Positions 22,353-31,588 of a stretch of 64,000 nucleotides of DNA are shown piece after piece. Position 1 is the first letter of the stretch, and every line of letters begins with the position of its first letter. A model generated the notes under the pieces. The model was not told the origin of the DNA and did not search any database. It worked only from the letters and a program-made list of their open reading frames with translations. Location of the stretch: positions 1,984,001 to 2,048,000 of the forward strand of contig NC_020185.1 in NCBI RefSeq assembly GCF_000315915.1. The letters are read 5' to 3'. A program made the translations under genes and the position numbers. Origin of the DNA: Henningerozyma blattae CBS 6284 (taxonomy: Eukaryota; Ascomycota; Saccharomycetes; Saccharomycetales; Saccharomycetaceae).

Positions 22353-22360
22353 TATATAAG
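22353..22360 (+). promoter_or_regulatory. TATA box of MBP1 (TATATAAG)
   Basis: TATATAAG lies in a GC-rich context about 150 bp before the MBP1 start codon, a normal spacing for a yeast TATA element. Confidence 0.6.
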
Positions 22361-22503
22361 CAAGATCGTTTTAACCCACTATTCTTGCCGCAGTTAAAAA
22401 AATTGGCCAGACCCCGTGACCGCCACGACATCTTTCCAGCTAACATTTTTTATTGTCTGCTAGTTACAGCTTTAACCGCCCATCTTTCTTCACAAAACAA
22501 AAA

Positions 22504-24828
22504 ATGTATGCTATGGTCGAGCCGCCCAGCTCCGGACCGCCAAGCTCCGGACTGCCCACACGTGATCCTGCCGAGATGCATAAATCTTTGCAATTTAACA
22601 GTTTCAGGGGGCAAAAGAATGGTCCAGTTGCAAAACATAATCAGCATAATAGTTTGGATTTCAACACTCAGGTTTATTCGGCCAAGTATTCAGGGGTCGA
22701 TGTCTACGAATATTTGCACCCAACGGGATCCATTATGAAACGGAAAACTGATAATTGGGTAAACGCGACACATATCTTAAAGGCAGCTCATTTGCCCAAG
22801 GCCAAGAGGACTAGGATCTTGGAGCGTCAGATTCTTAATAATAACCACCATGAGAAAGTGCAAGGTGGGTTTGGGAAGTATCAAGGAACCTGGATCCCTT
22901 TGGAAGACGCAGTGGCTCTTGCTAGAGAGTTTGGTGTTTATGATGAGATCCAGCCGTTGTTTGAGTTTGTTCATTCTCCGAATTCTCCTCCTCCTCCAAT
23001 GGCTCCAAAACATAGACATGCTCATCATAATAGTGCTGGTAGTGCCAATGTAAATTCAATTTCCACGCCGGCTTCCTTTACCAATACAAAAGGTGGCACG
23101 ACGATCATTGCAGATTCACGGTTCAGCAAGAAAATTAAGAGGCGGAAATCCATTGGCGGTATTCAACGGAAACTTGGCTCTAGCAAAAATCTAAGTCTTT
23201 CTATTTCACCAACTTCTTCGGCACCATCGTCGAATGTTTCATCACCTCCGAACACAAGAAGAAGGAAAAGTAGTGGTAATGCAACAATGAGTGTTTTCAA
23301 ACCTGATTCCAAACTTGCCATGTCAAAGACTTCCCCAGTACAACCGCCTACTACACCGATATCTTCACCAAAGACAATTTTCCCAGCAACTCCCTCAGAT
23401 AGTGCCCCCGCTACTGCTAATCAAAATTCAAATTCGGCTGTTGCCAGAAAATCAAGTAATGTGTCGTTGACTTCACCTTTGATACCTTTAATCCCACGGT
23501 ATTCTAATAAATCGAAATTAACAATGAGAAGAAGAAGTAGTACGGGGTTACCGTTTTTATCTACGTCTTCCTCCACGTCTATGCTACCTTCAGGGGCTTC
23601 TTCCTTGCTTACAGATATTGGTATTAATGATAAAGTTAACGATTATTTATCAAAATTAATAGATTTCTTTTTAACGACAAATAACCTCGATTCCAAATTA
23701 TTGGATATCCCTGTGGAATTATTATTACCCCCTTCAAACTCATCTCCCTATATTGATTCCCCCATAGATAACGAATATCATACTGCATTCCATTGGGCAT
23801 GTGCCATGGGTGTATTACCCATCATTCAAGCTTTATATGATATAGGTGTCAATATTAGAGCCATGAATTACCTAGGTCAAACAGCTTTGATCAAATCGAT
23901 TCTATTTCAGAATTGTTATCAAAATAAATCTTTCCCCATTGTGTTTCAATTGTTACATGAGACTGTTTTCGATTTGGATAATCATTTACAATCTTGTATT
24001 CATTATTTAATGAAAAAAACATCGCGTTCCCAATCGGCCAAATATTATTTAGATGTGATTCTTTCCAAATTGAACGATATTGATCGTGAAAGACTTTTAA
24101 ATTTACAAGACTTTAATGGTGATACTGCATTACATATTGCTAATCGAAATCATGATGAAATTTTCATTAGAATCCTTTTAGAGAATGGTGCTTTACAAGA
24201 TAGAAGGAATAAACAAGGATTAGCACCGAATGATCCGCCAAAAACCATGACAAACAAACCTTCCATAGCGGCCAAGACTTTAATCGATACGATACCGAAT
24301 ATCGTCACGTCGTTGAACAATCTTTCTCATAAATATAAGGATTACATTATGACATCTGATGAAAACATCAATGAATTAAATCAATTGATTAAAACTTTGA
24401 AATTAAAGATCGAGCATTATAGATTCCAAACGATGAATAATATGGACATTTCGAGTTCCGATGGTAAAGATATCGATGATATTTTGAATTTAAAAGAACA
24501 TCAATTGGATGAATTGAAAACGAATCTAATACAAAGAGAAATTGAACTAAAAGATATATTAATAAGGCTTCAACATGAAAGGATTATGCAGACTTTACGA
24601 GAGTGTGATGGGTCGTCATCTCGAAGTTCAAACGATCAAGTTTTGATTAAAAAATTGGATGCTATGAAAAAATTACAATTTGTAACAATTGATAAAATCC
24701 TAGCCTACAAGGTCCAAGGAGAAAATAGTAAATTGATGAAGTATCGAAGTATCATCAGTTCTGGAGCTCAAGTTCCTCTAAATGAAGTCGATTCAGTTTT
24801 GGATCGCATCTTAGCAGAAGCTCAATAA
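22504..24828 (+). CDS. MBP1: MBF transcription factor DNA-binding subunit Mbp1
   Basis: The 774-residue protein (ATG at 22504) has an APSES/KilA-N DNA-binding domain at about residues 57-160. It shows YSAKYSGVDVYEY, GSIMKRKTDNWVNATHILKAA and KVQGGFGKYQGTW, as in Mbp1, which with Swi6 activates G1/S genes at ACGCGT boxes. A Ser/Pro-rich linker follows, then ankyrin repeats (HTAFHWACAMG near 427, NGDTALHIANRN near 538), a coiled coil, and a C-terminal Swi6-binding region ending with LNEVDSVLDRIL. Compared with the S. cerevisiae protein there is an N-terminal extension of about 55 residues, rich in Pro/Ser/Gly at its start. The gene is followed by PSA1, as YDL056W-YDL055C. Confidence 0.94.
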   Translation: MYAMVEPPSSGPPSSGLPTRDPAEMHKSLQFNSFRGQKNGPVAKHNQHNSLDFNTQVYSAKYSGVDVYEYLHPTGSIMKRKTDNWVNATHILKAAHLPKAKRTRILERQILNNNHHEKVQGGFGKYQGTWIPLEDAVALAREFGVYDEIQPLFEFVHSPNSPPPPMAPKHRHAHHNSAGSANVNSISTPASFTNTKGGTTIIADSRFSKKIKRRKSIGGIQRKLGSSKNLSLSISPTSSAPSSNVSSPPNTRRRKSSGNATMSVFKPDSKLAMSKTSPVQPPTTPISSPKTIFPATPSDSAPATANQNSNSAVARKSSNVSLTSPLIPLIPRYSNKSKLTMRRRSSTGLPFLSTSSSTSMLPSGASSLLTDIGINDKVNDYLSKLIDFFLTTNNLDSKLLDIPVELLLPPSNSSPYIDSPIDNEYHTAFHWACAMGVLPIIQALYDIGVNIRAMNYLGQTALIKSILFQNCYQNKSFPIVFQLLHETVFDLDNHLQSCIHYLMKKTSRSQSAKYYLDVILSKLNDIDRERLLNLQDFNGDTALHIANRNHDEIFIRILLENGALQDRRNKQGLAPNDPPKTMTNKPSIAAKTLIDTIPNIVTSLNNLSHKYKDYIMTSDENINELNQLIKTLKLKIEHYRFQTMNNMDISSSDGKDIDDILNLKEHQLDELKTNLIQREIELKDILIRLQHERIMQTLRECDGSSSRSSNDQVLIKKLDAMKKLQFVTIDKILAYKVQGENSKLMKYRSIISSGAQVPLNEVDSVLDRILAEAQ

Positions 24829-25132
24829 TGAACCCCCTACCCCTTTCCCCTCCACCGCATAAATATGTGTATGTAATTTATTTATTTTATAACAAGAAAA
24901 ATATCAACTTTTAGGCGCGGGCGCCTAAGAGGAAGGGATAAAAAAAAAAAAGTAAGCGAGTACATCAGTTCATAAATTAAATAGTTAAATAATGATAAAT
25001 ATTAATAAAAAAAAAAGTAGCATTATAAATTTTGAAATTGAAAAAATTGAAATTGTGATTGTGAAGAGGGGGTTGAAAAATAATAGTAATAATAGTGATA
25101 ATAATAATAATATGCGTTATGCGTTAGTTACA
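24829..25132. other. Convergent intergenic region between MBP1 and PSA1
   Basis: About 300 bp. It contains the short palindromic GC motif GGCGCGGGCGCC near 24,914-24,925, poly-A and AAT-type simple repeats. It presumably contains both terminators. Confidence 0.5.
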
Positions 25133-26218
25133 TTACATAATAATGGCTTCCTTTGGAACATTATCAGAAATAGTCTTGTGAGGCAAGACCTTACCACCGT
25201 TAACGTAAACTTCATCTTTAACTTCGACGTCATCACCCAAGACGGTACAACCTTCTAAACGGGCCCATTTACCGACAGTAGAGTTCCAACCGACAATAGT
25301 GTTTTTAACTAAAGCATGGTCTTTGACGTTAGAGTTGGCCAAGATGACAGAACCGGCGATTCTGGCACCATCACCAATGATAACGTTTGGACCAATGGTA
25401 ACGTTTGGACCGATCTTGGCAGTAGAGGCGATCTTGGCAGTAGAGTCGACCAAGACGGAACCAACAACGTTGGTACCCTTGGCTAATTTAGCTGGTTCTC
25501 TCTTGGCTAAAGAGTTCAAATATAAAGTGGTACCGGCCAAGAAATCCTTTGGTTGACCGACATCCATCCAGTAACCTTCTAAATCAAAGGAGTATAAGGA
25601 TTTGTTTTGAACCAAGATTGGGAAAGTTTCCTTTTCAATGGAGGTTGGTTTCAATTCAATCAAATCAATGACTTCTGGGTTTAAGATATATAAACCGGCG
25701 TTAATTCTGTTACCGACGAATTCGACTGGCTTTTCAACAAATCTATCAATCAAGTTTGGAGTGGCCAAGTCATGAACAATGACACCGTATTTGGATGGTT
25801 CATCGACCTTGGTGGCAACAATGGTACCTTGACCACCATGAGCCATGTGGAAGGCAGCTAATTCCTTGAAAGGATAGTCACAGATGACATCAGAGTTTAA
25901 GACAAAGAATGGGGATTTGTCCTTCTTCAAGACGTTTTCGGCTAATTTCAAAGGACCAGCAGTACCTAATGGTTCAGTTTCAACAGAGAAAGTGATATTG
26001 ACACCGTATTCCTTTTCGTATTTCTTCAAAGTTTCAACCATAACTTCTGGTCTGTAGTTGACAGCCAAGACGATATCGGTGACACCAGCATTAGCCAAAG
26101 CTTCGATTTGGTGTAAGATCATTGGTCTGTTACCGAATTCGACCAATGGCTTTGGAACAGTCAAAGTTAAAGGTCTTAATCTGGTACCATAACCACCTAC
26201 TAAAATTAAACCTTTCAT
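25133..26218 (-). CDS. PSA1: GDP-mannose pyrophosphorylase (mannose-1-phosphate guanylyltransferase)
   Basis: The 361-residue enzyme makes GDP-mannose from mannose-1-phosphate and GTP, the donor for all mannosylation and cell-wall mannan; it is essential in S. cerevisiae. The nucleotidyltransferase signature [12 protein letters not shown] occupies residues 8-19. Downstream is the catalytic core with [11 protein letters not shown], and the C-terminal third is a left-handed beta-helix of hexapeptide repeats ([15 protein letters not shown]). Length equals S. cerevisiae Psa1 (361). Codon use is strongly biased (GGT, TTG, AAG, GTC/ACC), indicating high expression, unlike most neighbours. Matches YDL055C. 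Confidence 0.97.
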   Translation of the reverse strand: MKGLILVGGYGTRLRPLTLTVPKPLVEFGNRPMILHQIEALANAGVTDIVLAVNYRPEVMVETLKKYEKEYGVNITFSVETEPLGTAGPLKLAENVLKKDKSPFFVLNSDVICDYPFKELAAFHMAHGGQGTIVATKVDEPSKYGVIVHDLATPNLIDRFVEKPVEFVGNRINAGLYILNPEVIDLIELKPTSIEKETFPILVQNKSLYSFDLEGYWMDVGQPKDFLAGTTLYLNSLAKREPAKLAKGTNVVGSVLVDSTAKIASTAKIGPNVTIGPNVIIGDGARIAGSVILANSNVKDHALVKNTIVGWNSTVGKWARLEGCTVLGDDVEVKDEVYVNGGKVLPHKTISDNVPKEAIIM

Positions 26219-26600
26219 TATTTGTTAATACTTTTTCTGAGAAAAAAAAACTGTTGATGCTTGAGATTGAAGAAATCAAAGTCAAAGAGGTGAGATCTAA
26301 AATGAACTTAGAAAAGAAAAAATTTCAAAATATAAAAGGGTAATGTAAACAATTTTTAGAATCAAAAAAAAATATTTCACTTATATATATATATATATAA
26401 ATATATGTGTATATATCTAGGTGATATAAATATTTACTGAAATTTTGAAATTTCAAAAGAAAAGAAAAATCGTATTGTTTACCAATAACACTCGACCACG
26501 AAAATCAAATAGCCACGAAACTTGAAATAACAAGTAACCATTGCAATAACAATTACTATTACAAGTACAATTGAAATTGGCCACGAAAACTCAGTGCGCT

Positions 26601-26644
26601 ATGTAGTACGCCATGTAATACGCCATGTAGTACGCCGTGTAGTA
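26601..26644. repeat. 12-bp tandem repeat (ATGTAGTACGCC)
   Basis: Three full copies and part of a fourth of ATGTA(G/A)TACGCC follow one another in the PSA1 upstream region. No function is evident. Confidence 0.75.
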
Positions 26645-27077
26645 AGGCGGCAGCTGAGAAATGCACGTACAACTACAAGACAAGCAACAGAACAGCCGAA
26701 GCAAACAAAGCAAATTGAAAAAATTAAAAAAAAAGAAATAGCCAGAACAGGCAAATTTTTTATTTTTGCCCATGTCACAGTCCACGGCCCACCAAAAGCT
26801 TTTGTGCGTGGTGTTCTCTGGTGCTGGTATTACCCGATCCGGTATGTGCGGTGCGTGCGGCATTTTCTGTGCAATGGATGCTGGGTGTACTGGCTGTGTG
26901 TGCTGGACCACGTGCTGGCCGTGCAGATCTTTTCGGGGCTGAGTCCAAAAATAGAAACAAACAAGACCAGCACGTAAGTTCTTTTTTATTTCCTGTTTGG
27001 GGAAAGCCCCGCAGAGTGAAACGCGGGTAATTCTTTCAAGTAACTCAAAAGCCGGGTAAACGTGGTCTGGAATTAGT

Positions 27078-27152
27078 GTCACGTGGAACGTGCCCAGAAA
27101 ATCGTGTCACGTGAGTGCTACAGTTTTGTCACGTGAAAGAATGTGTCACGTG
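27078..27152. promoter_or_regulatory. Cluster of four GTCACGTG sites (Cbf1/E-box type)
   Basis: Perfect GTCACGTG octamers lie at 27078, 27106, 27128 and 27145, all in the same orientation, within 75 bp. RTCACRTG is the known Cbf1 consensus, and CACGTG also binds Pho4 and Tye7. The cluster is about 720-800 bp before FBP1 and about 860 bp before PSA1, so the regulated gene is uncertain. Confidence 0.65.
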
Positions 27153-27162
27153 AACATATCTT

Positions 27163-27174
27163 CGGACCAACGGA
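27163..27174 (-). promoter_or_regulatory. Carbon-source-responsive element match (CSRE) upstream of FBP1
   Basis: CGGACCAACGGA fits the reverse complement of the CSRE consensus YCCRTTNRNCCG bound by Cat8 and Sip4. FBP1 is a classic Cat8/Sip4 target in S. cerevisiae. A one-mismatch relative, CGGACCACCGGA, lies near 27,282. The distance of about 700 bp to the ATG is long. Confidence 0.5.
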
Positions 27175-27799
27175 ACCCAGAATGCACGGATGTTTCGGGG
27201 ACAACGGAAAACGCCGACGCATCAATGGATCGGCGGCTACGTGCGGCTGACACAATCTAATTTAACGCGGGGCTGAATTTCGGACCACCGGAGGGTGCAC
27301 GGACTCCGGGGTGGCCTGTGCCCCACAAAAAGACCTGTGGGGTGATTGTTATTCTTAAAACTTACAGTACTAAAAAAAAAATGTAGCATAATAAAAATCA
27401 CATAATACAAAGGAAAAAAATAGGACAGGCTATTAAGCCGACTCTCGCAGTATTGTTATACTATATATTTATATTTGTTTTATAAGCAAATTTCCATAGA
27501 AAAACATGCAGGACATCCCTGCTTACTAACCTCGAAGCTGCGTTGTTTTTTTTTATTATTATTCTTATTAAGTAGTAGTATCTATTGTATACCGTCTATT
27601 GTATATTCTCTAGTATTCAATATTGGTGTTATTTACTTATACCGGCGGGAACCTAAGGTTGATTCAAGAAGGCAATTCGAGCTAATTGTGAGTATATATA
27701 AATAGGGGGGTTGTTGTAGTTTGTATAGATTACCCTGCAATTATTTATCTCTTTTTTACAGATAAGTGAATTGCAAATCAAATTGCAAGCAAAATAAAG

Positions 27800-27833
27800 C
27801 ACAAACACAAACACAAACACAAACACAAACACA
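27800..27833. repeat. Hexanucleotide microsatellite (ACAAAC)n
   Basis: Five to six ACAAAC copies just before FBP1 are followed by a TA dinucleotide run. They lie in the probable 5' leader. Confidence 0.8.
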
Positions 27834-27874
27834 TCCATATATATATATATAAATATATATACACCAAATACGTT

Positions 27875-28972
27875 ATGCCAGGAACAGTAATCACAGATAG
27901 AAGAGGTAGTCAAGCTTCTGAAACTTTCGACACGGATGTCATCACATTACCCAGATTCTTAATCAATAGTCAAATTCAATTCAACCAAAAAAAAAATGCT
28001 CTAAATCATAATAATAAGTTCAACGTCGTCACCACTGGTGAATTCACACTTTTATTAAACTCATTACAATTTGCCTTTAAATTTATTTCACAAACCATTA
28101 GAAAATCTGAATTGATTAATCTGTTGGGGTTAGCAGGTGAAGGTATTTCTAACGCCACAGGGGATGTTCAAAAAAAATTGGATGTTCTAGGTGATGAAAT
28201 TTTCATCAACACTATGAAAGGTTCCAAAAACGTCAAACTGTTGGTTTCAGAAGAACAAGAAGATTTGATTTATTTCCAAAATAATGCAGGTACTTATGTC
28301 GTGTGTTGTGACCCCATTGATGGTTCATCCAATTTGGATGCAGGTGTCTCTGTGGGGACTATTGTGTCTATTTTCAAATTGAAACCAGGATCCAAAGGTA
28401 CACTCGATGATGTATTAAGATACGGTCATGAAATGGTAGCTGCATGTTATGCAATGTACGGTGCCTCTACACATCTAGTCTTGACCACAGGGTCTGGTGT
28501 AGATGGGTTTACGTTAGATAATAATTTGGGTGAATTCATCTTGACCCATCCAGATTTGAAAGTTCCTGTTCAAAGATCCATCTATTCCATCAATGAAGGT
28601 AATTCTTATTATTGGACTGAACAAATCACTTCGTTTATTTCTTCTTTAAAGGATCCTTCCAAACAAAAAGACAACAAGCCTTACACTGCAAGATATGTAG
28701 GGTCTATGGTCGCAGATGTACATAGAACATTCCTATACGGTGGGCTATTTGCCTACCCATGTGATAAGAAATCTCCAAATGGGAAATTAAGACTTCTTTA
28801 TGAAGCTTTCCCCATGGCATTTTTAATGGAGCAAGCTGGTGGGAAAGCAGTCGATGACAAGGGGAACCGTATCTTGGATTTGAAACCAAACTCTATCCAT
28901 GATAAATCTTCCATCTGGTTAGGTTCACCAAATGAAATCGATTCGTTTTTGAAGCATATTCAAAAAGATTAA
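27875..28972 (+). CDS. FBP1: Fructose-1,6-bisphosphatase
   Basis: This 365-residue gluconeogenic enzyme hydrolyses fructose-1,6-bisphosphate to fructose-6-phosphate. The class I FBPase metal-binding segment DPIDGSSNLDAGVSVGTI is present at about residues 147-164, as are the VGSMVADVHR and YGGLFAYPCDKKSPNGKLR active-site segments. It is longer than S. cerevisiae Fbp1 (348) mainly because of an Asn/Lys-rich insert at about residues 37-50. Regulatory features are conserved: the second residue is Pro, the Pro/N-degron read by Gid4 in glucose-triggered degradation, and RRGS near residue 12 fits a PKA site. It matches YLR377C. CSRE-like sites upstream fit glucose repression. Confidence 0.97.
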   Translation: MPGTVITDRRGSQASETFDTDVITLPRFLINSQIQFNQKKNALNHNNKFNVVTTGEFTLLLNSLQFAFKFISQTIRKSELINLLGLAGEGISNATGDVQKKLDVLGDEIFINTMKGSKNVKLLVSEEQEDLIYFQNNAGTYVVCCDPIDGSSNLDAGVSVGTIVSIFKLKPGSKGTLDDVLRYGHEMVAACYAMYGASTHLVLTTGSGVDGFTLDNNLGEFILTHPDLKVPVQRSIYSINEGNSYYWTEQITSFISSLKDPSKQKDNKPYTARYVGSMVADVHRTFLYGGLFAYPCDKKSPNGKLRLLYEAFPMAFLMEQAGGKAVDDKGNRILDLKPNSIHDKSSIWLGSPNEIDSFLKHIQKD

Positions 28973-29022
28973 ATACACATATTTACATATATATATATAT
29001 AATATTACAAGTTATTGTTAAT

Positions 29023-29823
29023 TTAATTTTTGTTGAGTAAATATTTTTCTGCATGAGGTGGTAAATTAGTATCATTAATCACTTTAGAGTATCCAATCGT
29101 TTGTAATTCATTCACCATCAAATCATGGATTTCAGTACTAAATTTACTAACACCTTCACTAGATAATTGATCAGTAGCCATTGGTGGTAATACTTTTACT
29201 ACAATTTCACCTCTATTGAAAACTTTCCATTTACTGGCAACTACAGTACTAGTATTAGATACAACAATTGGTACAATTGGCAATTTGCCTTGTTGAGCCA
29301 AATGGAATGCACCCTTCTTGAATGGTGCAATGATCAAATCTTGGGAGTATGATCTTGTCCCCTCTGGGAAAATCCATAATGATTGTTTCTTGCGTTTAAC
29401 ATCTTCCAACCCTTTATTCAAAGTGGCCACACTCTTCTCTCTACTAGATCTTTCCAAGAAATATGTACCACTTAAAGCCATAAACCAGCCTAAAAAGGGA
29501 ATATACTTCAAAGATTTCTTGGCAGTAACAGTGCATCCCTTAGGAAACATTCTACCCAGCATCAAAATATCAAGAGTACTTTGATGGTTAGAAACAAAGA
29601 TACATGGAACATGTTTAGTTAAAATATCTTCATTAATGACGCGAATTTCAATTCCTAAAACATATTTCACTAAATTATAATAAAATCTAGCAGTAGCCCA
29701 TTGAGATAGATGTTTCTTACCAATGACATTTAAAACTATAGAGGCAATAGTACCATATAGAGCAGATACTAATAGAAGTAATGAAAGTGTAACGGTACGG
29801 AAATAATATTTAAAATTTCCCAT
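29023..29823 (-). CDS. SLC1: 1-acyl-sn-glycerol-3-phosphate acyltransferase
   Basis: The 266-residue membrane enzyme converts lysophosphatidic acid to phosphatidic acid in the ER and lipid droplets. An N-terminal hydrophobic segment at about residues 10-32 is followed by the acyltransferase block I NHQSTLD at about residues 79-85, and block III FPEGTRS at about 152-158, the PlsC signatures. It is somewhat shorter than S. cerevisiae Slc1 (303). It is convergent with FBP1, only about 50 bp apart, and divergent from PSY3 with 171 bp between start codons. It matches YDL052C. Confidence 0.95.
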   Translation of the reverse strand: MGNFKYYFRTVTLSLLLLVSALYGTIASIVLNVIGKKHLSQWATARFYYNLVKYVLGIEIRVINEDILTKHVPCIFVSNHQSTLDILMLGRMFPKGCTVTAKKSLKYIPFLGWFMALSGTYFLERSSREKSVATLNKGLEDVKRKKQSLWIFPEGTRSYSQDLIIAPFKKGAFHLAQQGKLPIVPIVVSNTSTVVASKWKVFNRGEIVVKVLPPMATDQLSSEGVSKFSTEIHDLMVNELQTIGYSKVINDTNLPPHAEKYLLNKN

Positions 29824-29994
29824 ATTGAATGAGCGTATGGATCTAGTCTAGGGTAATTGTATCTATGTTGAATCTATTTATTTTAATTATTTTATTTTAT
29901 TTTTTTTTTCCTTTTCTAAACGGATTTTTATAAATAAAAAAACAACATTGAATCTCTCATTAAAGCCCATTGCGAAGAGAAAAATCCAACAGAA

Positions 29995-30760
29995 ATGGAA
30001 ATATTAAAGAATTGTAAAATATATCCACTTTCTAAGGTATGTGGAACTACGACTTTTAAAATATAAATACATTGTACTAACAAATTTTGTGTAGTTTTAT
30101 AAACCAAATTATCAATATTATCAATTACCACCCGGTATTAAACCTAATGAGAATCTTGATACTAGTAAAATATCGAAATTACATCTAATAGAATATGGCT
30201 TCGAAATCACTCCTTTGAAACGATCGTTATTAACAACAATGTTAATGATGGAAGATGTTGGAAACGTTTTAATTATTGATATAGTATCTATTTGGTTAGG
30301 CACTATTGAAATGATGAATATGAAGCAAAAGAAGAAAATCAATTATTTAAATTGTATCAGTAATATTAAAGAATTAAATAATTTTTTGTCACAATTGATT
30401 GAAACACCAATTGTAGCATTAAGACGATGTCAGCAATTTGAAAATGTTGATGAAGTAATACAAAGAAGATTAGATGGTATATTTATTGATAATGTTTCAT
30501 ACTTACAAGATTTTAATGAAGATCAAAAGGGTAATTCTCAAATGTACGATGAATTGAATAAGATGATAAGAAAAGTTAGAGAAGTGTTTGGTTGTTGGGT
30601 AGTCAGTATTAGTTATGGAAATGAATATTATGAGGGAGTCGAAGGTTGTTTGAATGTCAAGAGCCATTCTATAAGTGGAGTGCCAATAAGTTTTTTAAAT
30701 GGAATGGATATGATAGTTTTAAGAGAGAGTGAAGGTATGGGTAGAGTTATTCGAAGTTAA
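29995..30760 (+). CDS. PSY3: Shu complex subunit Psy3 (predicted spliced gene)
   Basis: Predicted as 29995-30036 joined to 30095-30760, giving 235 residues (S. cerevisiae Psy3 has 242). Exon 1 encodes MEILKNCKIYPLSK, close to the recalled Psy3 N-terminus. Exon 2 contains VLIIDIVSIWLG, ALRRCQQFEN and FGCWVVSISY segments matching the family. Psy3 with Csm2, Shu1 and Shu2 promotes Rad51 filament assembly in error-free damage tolerance. It matches YLR376C, between FBP1 and the STP gene, in the right orientation. Without splicing the frame would begin at a non-ATG codon and lose the N-terminus, because a TAA lies in frame within the intron. Confidence 0.88.
30037..30094 (+). other. Predicted spliceosomal intron of PSY3 (58 nt)
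   Basis: Perfect GTATGT donor at 30037-30042, perfect TACTAAC branch site at 30075-30081, and GTAG acceptor ending at 30094. Exon 1 is 42 nt, so the intron falls between codons. An in-frame TAA makes retention non-productive. The S. cerevisiae gene has no annotated intron as far as I recall. Confidence 0.88.
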
Positions 30761-31482
30761 GGTCAAATTTGAACTTGGAAAAGAAGAGAGAGACTTGGGA
30801 TCCCCTATCGCATAGCAACTTGTAAAACTACCATGTAGGACAAAGTGCATTGGTTAATTATACAATGGCAAGTAATGTAGTTACTGTAATTGTGTTGCTG
30901 TTTTACTTGGAGTTAGAATCATTACCGTATCTGGTAAGAAAATAGAACAATCCTTATAATAGTTCATACCCCTGTCACCATTATTTAGAAGGTTGTCATT
31001 CTATCTTCATTGGTTCCATACATAACAGAAAAAAGAGAAATAGATTGTCAATATTCAAACTACTGGCCACATTCTTCAACTTAAAATTTGTATTAGTATG
31101 AATAACATTTTATTAATGTAATTATCAGATAGATATTCGATATAAATCATAGCCAAACTATAGAACAATTCAGTTTATAAGTTATATATATATATCTTAT
31201 CTATCTTATATGAAAAGAGTGTTTCACTATATTGAATACCCAGAATGAATATTCTATTTAGCAACCCAATATAATTTTATATTAATCCTTAGTTCAAATT
31301 ACGTTCCATATAATTTAAGCGGGTTTTATTAAGAATATTTGCATGCAGTGACTTTAATCAGCGGCAAATTATATATTCAATCTTAGTTTATTTTAATTTA
31401 ATCTTTCTTGTTTTTTTTTTCTGTCATTTATTTAGTGACGCAGATCACGCGCCGAGTCAAAAAAAATCAACAAAAAAGAAAA
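30761..31482. other. Intergenic region between PSY3 and tRNA-Phe
   Basis: About 720 bp, AT-rich. The final ~115 bp is the start of a block repeated near 34,548. No gene is visible. Confidence 0.5.
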
Positions 31483-31573
31483 TGCGAATTCTGTGGATCG
31501 AACACAGGACCTCCAGATATCTTTAACCAAAGTATTCTTCAGTCTGGCGCTCTCCCAACTGAGCTAAATCCGC
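31483..31573 (-). tRNA. tRNA-Phe (GAA), intron-containing, copy 1
   Basis: Read on the minus strand, the 91-nt gene begins GCGGATTTAGCTCAG and ends with the T-arm TTCGATC and acceptor AATTCGC plus discriminator A. The acceptor stem pairs GCGGATT with AATTCGC. The anticodon is GAA at positions 34-36. An 18-nt intron occupies window positions 31519-31536, directly after G37, as in yeast tRNA-Phe genes. A run of T on the minus strand just after the 3' end gives a Pol III terminator. Confidence 0.97.
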
Positions 31574-31588
31574 TTAATTTCTATCTTT

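Larger units (their letters stand above)
20993..22503. other. Divergent CSR1-MBP1 intergenic region with GC-rich islands and a gap
   Basis: About 1.5 kb. The CSR1 side is AT-rich with simple repeats. A GC-rich island runs from about 21,830 to the gap at 22,094-22,113, and a second from about 22,190 to 22,360. It holds an ACGCGT box, two TGTCCGGACA palindromes and a TATA box (listed separately). The many short frames across it overlap in several registers and have no gene-like sequence. Confidence 0.6.
26219..27874. other. Divergent PSA1-FBP1 intergenic region
   Basis: About 1.65 kb. From the PSA1 side it holds AT repeats near 26,380, a 12-bp tandem repeat near 26,601, a GC-richer block at about 26,820-27,350, a cluster of four GTCACGTG sites, a CSRE match, and hexamer and TA repeats just before FBP1. 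Frames across the block (such as 26,591-27,082) are overlapping and not gene-like. Confidence 0.6.

Noticed and set aside
21665..22738. Several overlapping frames in the GC-rich CSR1-MBP1 spacer
   Set aside because: They occur in all registers, cross a gap, show Arg/Pro/Ala-rich chance composition and overlap the MBP1 promoter.
26591..27082. 163-codon frame in the PSA1-FBP1 spacer
   Set aside because: It has an opposing frame of similar length, covers a tandem repeat and shows no conserved pattern.
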